Origin: Thermococcus sp. MV5
Lineage (GTDB): Archaea > Methanobacteriota_B > Thermococci > Thermococcales > Thermococcaceae
DNA: 64,000 nt
Reading direction: 5' to 3'
Assembly: GCF_012027425.1 (NCBI RefSeq)
Contig: NZ_SNUE01000001.1
Coordinates: 310,001-374,000 of the forward strand
Below, in pieces: positions 37,162 through 43,680 of the stretch. Position numbers and translations under genes: made by a program. Under the pieces are notes generated by a model. That model worked only from the letters and a program-made list of their open reading frames with translations. It was not told the origin of the DNA and did not search any database. Positions within the stretch are counted from its first letter, which is position 1. Each line of letters starts with the position of its first letter.

Positions 37162-37607
37162 ATCTTTTGAGAGTCTTTCTTTTTTTGCTCCTTTTTCTTG
37201 TAGTGTTGTTCATTCCTGTTAATACTCTTGTAATAACCGAGGGTAACCATTCCTATGTTGGATTCCTCGGAGAAAAGGAAATAAAAATCTCATATACTCA
37301 CAGCGTTCAAAGGAGTGAAATTGTCGAAATCCTTAAGGTGAACAAAAGTGGCATATACGTCACCGAAATGCGATGGAAAGACTTTGGAGCAGGTCTTCCT
37401 GAGGATGTTCAATATATGGAAAATGAATATTATGTGAAAAAAGTAAATATTTTCCTTGGAAAAAACCTTGACTTTTGGTTTATTCCACTAAATCAGGTCA
37501 AAATTAGCGTGAATGAAGAAGTTATATTGGCACCTGCCAAAGAAACTCTTGTGAACTTTAAGGTGAAAAAATGTCCACTTATGCTAACAGTGATAAGGAG
37601 GTGTTAG
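37158..37607 (+). CDS. DUF1850 protein of the TRAP operon
   Basis: The 149-residue protein has an N-terminal signal anchor (LLRVFLFLLLFLVVLFIPVNTLVI) and an extracytoplasmic beta-rich DUF1850 domain (ISYTHSVQRSEIVEILKVNKSGIYVTEMRWKDFGAGLPEDVQYMENEYYVKKV). DUF1850 genes are regularly placed beside TAXI TRAP transporters, so a role in assembly or substrate handling is likely but unknown. The GTG start overlaps the stop of the binding-protein gene (GTGA) and the stop lies inside the SD of the permease gene. Confidence 0.88.
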   Translation: MNLLRVFLFLLLFLVVLFIPVNTLVITEGNHSYVGFLGEKEIKISYTHSVQRSEIVEILKVNKSGIYVTEMRWKDFGAGLPEDVQYMENEYYVKKVNIFLGKNLDFWFIPLNQVKISVNEEVILAPAKETLVNFKVKKCPLMLTVIRRC

Positions 37608-37608
37608 T

Positions 37609-39909
37609 ATGGAAATCGAAGAGAAATTTGAAAAAGCTGAAGAAATCGTGCTGGAAAAAACAAGAACCCTCACCCCAATGTTAGAAAATGTGATAAAATT
37701 CGCTGCAATCATGATAGGTATCTACGAAATATTATTCATATTCAACTTCAACTACACCCTCTATGATCTATTTTCAAAGTTGGGAATAAAAATCAGTCTA
37801 TTAAAATTAACCTTCCAGACAAAGCAAGGTGAAGCTTTCGTGTTGGCAATGATCCTCCTCATAACGTACCTTCTATATCCAGTAAAGAAAAAGGAAAAGT
37901 ATCTAGAAAAAGTCCCCTGGTACGACTATCTCCTTGCAATTCTTGGTGTTATCTCATCAATGTACCTGTTCTTTGTGTACCAGAGATACGCCACGTATGC
38001 CGAAGTGTACATGACAGACGTTATTTTTGGTATAACTGCAATAATACTAGTTCTTGAAGCCACAAGAAGAGTTCTCGGCTGGGTACTGCCACTTGTAGTT
38101 GTGGTATTCCTAATCTATGGAATCAACAACATTGGATTCAACTGGATCAGATTCACTCAACAGCTGTATTTTGACGAAGGAATTTTTGGGATACCGTTCT
38201 TCGTTATGACAATTTACGTCTTCGCCTTCGTGTTTTTTGGAGCGTTTCTACTAAAGATTGGCATAAGTGATTATATAACCGAATTCATGATATCCGCTTT
38301 TGGAGCTCGCCCCGGAGGCCCAGCTAAGTCAGCAGTTGTTTCAAGTGGGCTCATGGGAACAGTTAGTGGTTCAAGTGTTGCTAACGTCTTGACTACAGGG
38401 ACATTTACAATACCTTTAATGAAAAAGGCAGGATATCCTCCAGAGGTTGCAGGAGCCGTTGAACCAGTCGCCTCCACTGGAGGACAGCTAATGCCCCCCA
38501 TTATGGGTGCCGCTGCATTTATTATGGCTGAATTTCTCGGGATACCCTATAACAAGTTGATTATTGCCGCAGTACTTCCCGCTCTTGTTTATTATTCGGC
38601 TGTGTACATATTCATCGATTTAGAAACCAAGCGCCTAGGGTTAAAAGGTATGCCAAGAGAGAGGTTTGCCCCATTGAGCTATTTCATCAGAAAACTCTAC
38701 ATTCTATTACCAATTGCCGTCATTACAGTAGCTTTAGTATGGGGAATCCCACCTCATATATCCGCCATCTCATCGCTTGGAATCGCAATATGGGTATCCT
38801 GGATATCCAAAGACAACATCAAAGGTCATGAAGGCCTGTACGTTGCAACAGTTCTAATTTCGACAGTACTTATGTTCACAGGGAGAGAACTTGCAACTCC
38901 CGTAACAGCACTTCTATTGTTAATTGCATTGGCTCTAGTAGCTCTTGCTTTTTATGGTAAGAATGTGGAATTTAACGAAAAGCTTTACATAACTCTGCTT
39001 TTTGTACTGTTTATAGCATTAACAAAATATATAGGCATGAGAAAAGAGCAAATCTTACTAATGAGCGGTGTCATGGGAATAGTATTCTCCCTAATAGTAG
39101 GCGCCATTTCAAAAACAGAGGACGGAAAGAAAATGTATGCAGCAACTTATGAATCAATGATAGACGCGGGCAAAACCAGTACGAGCGTAATGCTGGCAGC
39201 TGCAAGCGCTGGATTAATCCAAGGGGTCCTTACAATGACAGGGCTTGTAACTAGCTTGGGATACAGGCTTGTTGATTTAACAGCAGGAAACTTGTGGCTA
39301 CTCCTATTACTAACCATGATATTCAGTCTGATTTTAGGTATGGGTGTGCCCACAACAGCCAATTATATTATCACATCTCTTGTAGCAGCCCCTGCTATCT
39401 TCAACGCAGTCATGGGGTTACAACCCTACAGCTCCCCAGTTCCAGGATTTGGAACGCCAATAGCACTCTTAGCAGCACACTTTTTCGTGTTTTACTTTGG
39501 AATACTAGCAGATGTAACTCCACCTGTTGCATTGGCCTCTTACGCAGGTTCAGCTCTAGCAGGAGGAGACTTCTGGAAAACTGCCCTAAACTCCGTGAAA
39601 TATGCATTAGCAGGATACATCGGCCCTTACATCTATTTCACGCACCCAGAGATGTTCTTAATAACTGTCCAAGAGTGGAACATGTCAATCGCTCTCCGAG
39701 TGCTCTACAACTTTGGGGCCACTTTACTGGTAATGTACCTACTAGCGATCTCTCTAACAGGATGGTTCCAGAAAAATCTAAGAAAAGAAGTAAGATTAAT
39801 CATTGGTATGATAGGGCTTGCAGGAGCCACACTTCATATTATACCGATAGGTCTAGGAGTTGTTATAGTAATCGGACTCAAGGTATTTTGGAAAAGGCTC
39901 GGGGGATGA
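37609..39909 (+). CDS. TRAP transporter fused permease (4TM/12TM)
   Basis: The 766-residue integral membrane protein fuses the small DctQ-like and large DctM-like TRAP subunits, as is usual for TAXI systems. About 18-20 membrane helices are predicted. Signature segments are FGARPGGPAKSAVVSSGLMGTVSGSSVANVLTTGTFTIPLMKKAGYPPEVAGAVEPVASTGGQLMPPIMGAAAFIMAEFLG in the first half and GMGVPTTANYIITSLVAAPA plus DVTPPVALASYAGSALAGG in the second. Transport is secondary, driven by an ion gradient. AAGGAGGTG lies in the end of the DUF1850 gene, showing coupling of the three genes. A convergent small gene begins immediately after its stop. Confidence 0.95.
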   Translation: MEIEEKFEKAEEIVLEKTRTLTPMLENVIKFAAIMIGIYEILFIFNFNYTLYDLFSKLGIKISLLKLTFQTKQGEAFVLAMILLITYLLYPVKKKEKYLEKVPWYDYLLAILGVISSMYLFFVYQRYATYAEVYMTDVIFGITAIILVLEATRRVLGWVLPLVVVVFLIYGINNIGFNWIRFTQQLYFDEGIFGIPFFVMTIYVFAFVFFGAFLLKIGISDYITEFMISAFGARPGGPAKSAVVSSGLMGTVSGSSVANVLTTGTFTIPLMKKAGYPPEVAGAVEPVASTGGQLMPPIMGAAAFIMAEFLGIPYNKLIIAAVLPALVYYSAVYIFIDLETKRLGLKGMPRERFAPLSYFIRKLYILLPIAVITVALVWGIPPHISAISSLGIAIWVSWISKDNIKGHEGLYVATVLISTVLMFTGRELATPVTALLLLIALALVALAFYGKNVEFNEKLYITLLFVLFIALTKYIGMRKEQILLMSGVMGIVFSLIVGAISKTEDGKKMYAATYESMIDAGKTSTSVMLAAASAGLIQGVLTMTGLVTSLGYRLVDLTAGNLWLLLLLTMIFSLILGMGVPTTANYIITSLVAAPAIFNAVMGLQPYSSPVPGFGTPIALLAAHFFVFYFGILADVTPPVALASYAGSALAGGDFWKTALNSVKYALAGYIGPYIYFTHPEMFLITVQEWNMSIALRVLYNFGATLLVMYLLAISLTGWFQKNLRKEVRLIIGMIGLAGATLHIIPIGLGVVIVIGLKVFWKRLGG

Positions 39910-40086
39910 CTATCCTCTTTCTCTCGCTTTTTCTAATTCTTGAACTATTGTTCGAGTCAGGTTTTGAATGTTTTGAGCTGCATTTAATACTGTCTGCCTA
40001 ACTATTCGAATTACTATAAAAACAATTATCAGTACGATAGCTATCATCATCAAATATTCCATAGCCGCTTGAGCATTTCTTTTCAT
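39910..40086 (-). CDS. Class III signal-peptide (type IV pilin-like) mini-protein
   Basis: A 58-residue protein, below the usual length cut-off, begins MKRNAQAAMEYLMMIAIVLIIVFIVIRIVRQTV. The basic pentad followed by QAAMEYL and a 20-residue hydrophobic helix is the class III signal peptide (DUF361, QxSxEYxxL-like) of archaeal pilins cleaved by EppA/FlaK-type peptidases. The rest (LNAAQNIQNLTRTIVQELEKARERG) is a short amphipathic helix, so the mature protein is hardly more than the pilin core helix. GGGGG before the ATG overlaps the stop region of the gene upstream. The stop is adjacent to the TRAP permease stop. Confidence 0.8.
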   Translation of the reverse strand: MKRNAQAAMEYLMMIAIVLIIVFIVIRIVRQTVLNAAQNIQNLTRTIVQELEKARERG

Positions 40087-40088
40087 GT

Positions 40089-40232
40089 TTATCCCCCAAA
40101 TGCTTGAGCTATCTGCTTTGCCACGAAACCTGATGCAATAATAAAGCCAACTGCAACTGCACTAGTTATGATCACAAAATCCACTAATTTGTCCAATACA
40201 TACATTAATATCTTTTTCTCTTTTTCATCCAT
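40089..40232 (-). CDS. Small single-span membrane protein next to the pilin-like gene
   Basis: The 47-residue protein MDEKEKKILMYVLDKLVDFVIITSAVAVGFIIASGFVAKQIAQAFGG has one glycine/alanine-rich membrane helix. The ATG at 40232 has GGTGATTAGA upstream at the standard spacing; the longer frame to 40286 is not supported. It ends two bases before the class III signal-peptide gene, so the two form a compact operon and may form one small surface or membrane complex. I do not recognise the family. Confidence 0.65.
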   Translation of the reverse strand: MDEKEKKILMYVLDKLVDFVIITSAVAVGFIIASGFVAKQIAQAFGG

Positions 40233-40300
40233 TCTAATCACCATATAAAGAATAACTATCAAAGATCTTAATAAATGTTTAGCCAAAAAAGAAAAGATAG

Positions 40301-41497
40301 TTAGTAAAGCATAACTTCAAAACCAAGTTCGCTCAAAAGGTCCGCAAGTTCTTCACTATCCACATACACTAGCAGATGATGGTTACCAAGAGTTCCATCA
40401 ACGAAATCTTTTGCTTCTTCTATTTTAAGCTTTAATTGGGTTCTACATCTATGCTCACTCCTCTCTTGACCCAAAACTTCAACTCCTGCTACCACCGCCT
40501 TTCTTCCTCTAATTTTTAGTAAAGAGGCCTTCCCTTTTGGAAGATTTACTGCAACACCCACACCTTTTCCACTTTCAAAGTGTGATCTCAAAACATAGTT
40601 GGCAATTAGTGGAGCAGTACAGTGGGCCAGGATTATATGATTCTCTCCATAATCCGCTATGTTGCCCATGAAAGCCGGTTTATCAAAGAATCTCCTCACT
40701 ATAAGCATCCCAAATAGAGAATTTAGCTCTCCTTCACATGCGGCAGGAATTCCCTCTGCATTCAGCATTGCTAATGCCAAACAAGGAGTTGCATTAAGTT
40801 TGTTAAGCATTTCAAAGCATCCTATGGCAAATCCATCCAATTTGTAATCATCAATTATTCTCTTAAGAGCCACATATATTCTACCAGCTTTTACAAGATC
40901 TTCTCTTTGTGGCTCTTTAATCTCTTTAGCTTTTGCAATAATTTCCTCTACAGCCTTCCAGCCTTCAGCTTCAGTAGTTGCATCATAATACTCGTAGAAT
41001 TTTTTCAAACTTATATGAATGTAAGGAAGTCCGAATTTCTCATTTATCAGCCAAATCGAAGTTCTTCCTATAAGACCCAATCTAATGTTGAGGAATTTAT
41101 CAAGCATGTTTTTTATATCCTCATACCCTAAAAGGGCTGCTTTTAGTTCACTAATACTCTTCACAAGTGCTGTCGGTATTAGGTTGTCTCTAAAATATTC
41201 CCTAAGTTCAATAGCTGCAGCAATGGAGTTATTAAAAGAGTCTCCAAAAAGAATTATTGGCTTTCTGTAATAAACAAATTCTTTCAAAGCGTTTTCAGTC
41301 CCTCCTGTAAGGGGATAAATAACAATAATATCCACATCCTTAAAGTCTACCTCTCTAGTGTCTGATTTTGAAGATATAAAAGTACCCCCTTCTATTTCAA
41401 ATTCATCCACAAGTTTCATTAAAAACTTGGAAGCTTTTTCTTCAAAGGCCGTAGGGTCTGCTATTTCACTAATTCCAAACGCTACTCCTACTTTCAT
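40301..41497 (-). CDS. L-fucose/L-arabinose isomerase-like protein
   Basis: The 398-residue protein looks like the sugar isomerase FucI/AraA superfamily. It has an N-terminal Rossmann-like half (DFKDVDIIVIYPLTGGTENALKEFVYYRKPIILFG) and a C-terminal half with LDGFAIGCFEMLNKLNATPCLALAMLNAEGIPAACEGELNSLFGMLIVRRFFDKPAFMGNIADYGENHIILAHCTAP, matching the FucI active-site pattern C-E-G-D/E and H-C-x-A/S. It may isomerise an aldose or be a non-catalytic relative; no sugar genes adjoin. A second, longer member lies at 52394-53878. The SD is GGAGGTTGGTGAG. Confidence 0.65.
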   Translation of the reverse strand: MKVGVAFGISEIADPTAFEEKASKFLMKLVDEFEIEGGTFISSKSDTREVDFKDVDIIVIYPLTGGTENALKEFVYYRKPIILFGDSFNNSIAAAIELREYFRDNLIPTALVKSISELKAALLGYEDIKNMLDKFLNIRLGLIGRTSIWLINEKFGLPYIHISLKKFYEYYDATTEAEGWKAVEEIIAKAKEIKEPQREDLVKAGRIYVALKRIIDDYKLDGFAIGCFEMLNKLNATPCLALAMLNAEGIPAACEGELNSLFGMLIVRRFFDKPAFMGNIADYGENHIILAHCTAPLIANYVLRSHFESGKGVGVAVNLPKGKASLLKIRGRKAVVAGVEVLGQERSEHRCRTQLKLKIEEAKDFVDGTLGNHHLLVYVDSEELADLLSELGFEVMLY

Positions 41498-41584
41498 CTC
41501 ACCAACCTCCAGAATGTTAAGGAGTAGAAAGAATTTAAGGTTACCGTTTTAAGGTCTAAGATACAATAATAGAGTGTGATAAAA

Positions 41585-42169
41585 ATGATTCGCTTTATCC
41601 TTGATACAAGTATCTTTGTAAATCCTGATATTAGAAATAAGTTTGGAGAAAACCCTACCGAAGCTATGAAAAAATTCTTAGAATATGCTGAGCGTCTTTT
41701 TGGAAGAGTAGAGTTCTATATGCCACCTGGAATTTACAAAGAGGTTACCCATTTTGTTGAACTTGAAGAGGTTTCTCCAAATATAGAAATTTATATTGTC
41801 AAGAAACCACCTAATGTTCATGATATTAAAATCCCTGCTTTCGTTGTTTATGAACTTATTGAGGACATACGAAGAAGAATTGATAAAGGACTCAGAGTTG
41901 CAGAAAAAGCAGTTAGAGAAAGTGTGGTAGATAGCCAGAACGTAAATACAATAATACAAAAACTTCGGAGAAACTATAGAAAAGCTTTAAGAGAGGGAAT
42001 AGTTGATAGCAAAGAAGATTTTGAGCTTATATTACTTGCCAAAGAACTAGACGCCACAATAGTCTCTGCAGATGTTGGTATTCTAACATGGGCCCAGAAA
42101 ATGGGTATTAAATGGATCGATGCTGCCCGGTTCAAGGAAGTTCTAGATGAATTAATAGAAAAGGCCTGA
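41585..42169 (+). CDS. Protein-only RNase P (HARP; RNA ligase partner family)
   Basis: The 194-residue PIN-domain protein belongs to the MJ0950/RNA-ligase-partner family, now known as HARP, homologues of Aquifex RNase P, which cut tRNA 5' leaders as large oligomers. The start RFILDTSIFVNPDIRNKFG, the helical spike domain (EEVSPNIEIYIVKKPPNVHDIKIPAFVVYELIEDIRRRIDKGLRVAEKAVRE) and the active-site end REGIVDSKEDFELILLAKELDATIVSADVGILTWAQKMGI are all present; the acidic set includes Asp7, Asp141, Asp145 and Asp163. Thermococcales also have the RNA-based RNase P, so the cellular role is open. The start has TGTGATAAAA upstream. Confidence 0.9.
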   Translation: MIRFILDTSIFVNPDIRNKFGENPTEAMKKFLEYAERLFGRVEFYMPPGIYKEVTHFVELEEVSPNIEIYIVKKPPNVHDIKIPAFVVYELIEDIRRRIDKGLRVAEKAVRESVVDSQNVNTIIQKLRRNYRKALREGIVDSKEDFELILLAKELDATIVSADVGILTWAQKMGIKWIDAARFKEVLDELIEKA

Positions 42170-42181
42170 ACGGTTCCAAGG

Positions 42182-42207
42182 TAACCTCTTGAGATCAAGC
42201 CAGGTTA
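42182..42207. terminator. Hairpin downstream of the HARP gene
   Basis: TAACCT pairs with AGGTTA and CTTG with CAAG around a four-base loop (AGAT), leaving a two-base bulge. It lies 13 bases after the HARP stop. It could mark a transcript end, although archaeal termination depends mainly on T tracts and none follows directly. Confidence 0.35.
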
Positions 42208-42241
42208 TGAAAGAATTAAAGAAAAAAATAAACGATTAAAT

Positions 42242-42545
42242 TTACTCTAAAAGCTTTTTCCTCATACCCCCCTTGAGAGAGTACACCCATGTCGTAGAGT
42301 TCTTTGAGCTTTTTAAGATTTTCAAGTAAATCTTCTTGCTTTAATTGTAGCTTTCCTTGGCTCCATCCGGTATCGCTGTTAGTTCATACCTACCCAGAAT
42401 TTCCTCATCTATTTACATAATCCCTCTATCAGTTACCACAAGCCACTTAGGCTTTGCTTCAAGACCAAATTTCTTCTTATTGCATAGAGAACCTTTTCGT
42501 CTGGAGAAGGTTTTCTAAGATTCCTTTTGGAAGTTTTTCTTTCAT
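42242..42545 (-). pseudogene. Decayed SHOCT-domain protein gene
   Basis: Read on the minus strand, pieces in three frames join into one protein: MKEKLPKGILENLL, then SPDEKVLYAIR, then KFGLEAKPKWLVVTDRGIM-stop-IDEEILGRYELTAIP. The last piece is LKQEDLLENLKKLKELYDMGVLS...MRKKLLE, a clear SHOCT (short C-terminal) domain. The first part looks like a bacterial PH-like domain, a common SHOCT partner. At least two frameshifts, one in-frame stop and a deletion in the SHOCT end show a dead gene. It lies 15 bases from a hairpin relic. Together with the hairpins, this fills the 515-base gap between HARP and btpA. Confidence 0.65.
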
Positions 42546-42560
42546 AATTCACTCTCTTCT

Positions 42561-42600
42561 CCCTGATCTCTTCTCCGCCGTGAACGGCAAGGCTTTCCAA
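42561..42600 (+). repeat. Hairpin relic, family copy 4 (IS605-right-end-like)
   Basis: CCCTGATCTCTTC is followed by TCCGCCGTGAACGGCAAGGC, with the perfect stem GCCGT/ACGGC, then TTTCC. It is the best-preserved copy and shares the 13-base lead with copy 2 exactly. It resembles the right-end hairpin found after tnpB in IS200/IS605-type elements. Confidence 0.6.
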
Positions 42601-42684
42601 GAAAAATGTAAATATATTACTCCAAGATGCTCAATGAATAAAGTTTATTACGCCAAATAGCTTAACCTATGGTTAGGTGATTTC

Positions 42685-43467
42685 ATGAATTTTGAAAGAA
42701 AAGTTCTCATCGGGATGGTTCATCTCAAATCCCTGCCAGGCTCATATCTTTATGAAGGGAACTTTGATGTAGTGCTTGAACATGCCATCAGAGAAGCAAA
42801 AAAGCTTGAACAAGCAGGTTTTGATGCAATAATGATTGAAAACTTCAATGATATACCGTTTTCAAAAACTGTTGAACCAATAACAATTGCTGCTATGAGC
42901 GTTATTTCAAAGGCTATTAAAGACGTGATTTCACTACCACTTGGCATAAATGTACTGAGAAACGATGCTGTAGCAGCCTATTCAATAGCATATACAGTGA
43001 AAGCTGATTTCATCAGGGTGAACGTGCTAACTGGAGTTGCTTTTACGGATCAAGGAGTGATTGAGGGAGTAGCCAATGAACTTGCTAGGCTGAGAAAATT
43101 GCTTCCATCAAAAATAAAAATCTTTGCAGATGTCCACGTCAAGCATGGATATCATTTTGGGGATTTTGAAGAAGCTCTAAATGATACGATCGAAAGAGGT
43201 TTAGCAGACGCTGTAATAATAAGTGGACAACGAACAGGAAGTGAAGTAGATTTAAAAAAGCTAAAGATAGCTAAAAATATTTCAAATGTTCCAGTCTTAG
43301 TTGGTTCTGGCACTACCTATAATAACTTACCAAACCTCTGGCCATATGCAGATGGATTCATTATTGGAACATGGATTAAAAAAGATGGAAAAAGCAAAAA
43401 CAATATTGACCCAGAACGAGCAAGGAAGATCATTGAATTAGCAACAGAACTCCGAAAAAATCTCTGA
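42685..43467 (+). CDS. BtpA-family TIM-barrel protein
   Basis: The 260-residue protein belongs to the BtpA/photosystem I biogenesis family, which is widespread in non-photosynthetic organisms and resembles TIM-barrel nucleoside or aldolase-like enzymes. Signature segments are LIGMVHLKSLPGSYLYEG at the start, FDAIMIENFNDIPF, LPLGINVLRNDAVAAYSIAYTVKADFIRVNVLTG, IFADVHVKHG, DAVIISGQRTGSEVDL and VLVGSGTTYNNL near the end. The reaction is unknown; there is no sign of photosynthesis. GGTGATTTC lies before the ATG. Confidence 0.88.
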   Translation: MNFERKVLIGMVHLKSLPGSYLYEGNFDVVLEHAIREAKKLEQAGFDAIMIENFNDIPFSKTVEPITIAAMSVISKAIKDVISLPLGINVLRNDAVAAYSIAYTVKADFIRVNVLTGVAFTDQGVIEGVANELARLRKLLPSKIKIFADVHVKHGYHFGDFEEALNDTIERGLADAVIISGQRTGSEVDLKKLKIAKNISNVPVLVGSGTTYNNLPNLWPYADGFIIGTWIKKDGKSKNNIDPERARKIIELATELRKNL

Positions 43468-43630
43468 ACATTTTTCTCATATTTTATCTTACTCCGGTAT
43501 CATAGTTGATCTTCACTTTTCGGAATAGATCAAATCCCACATGAGACTCCCATATAAGAAAGGTTTCCAAAAGGTAATAAAGTATTTACTTATAGAAACA
43601 CATATTCTAATCCAACTGATACATTATCAA

Positions 43631-43646
43631 AAGATTTTTTAATCTT
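43631..43646. promoter_or_regulatory. Inverted repeat before the caspase-like gene
   Basis: AAGATT and AATCTT flank TTTT, giving a perfect 6-base inverted repeat 35-50 bases before the ATG at 43681, at the expected TATA position. It may be an operator overlapping the promoter. The rest of the 213-base gap after btpA is AT-rich and shows nothing I can assign. Confidence 0.3.
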
Positions 43647-43680
43647 CCGGTTTAGTGTATGGTCAAAGGGGGAATTAATA

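Noticed and set aside
39294-40001. Plus-strand frame of 235 residues across the TRAP permease end
   Set aside because: It is out of frame with the permease and has no domain; the permease and the minus-strand pilin-like gene explain the DNA.
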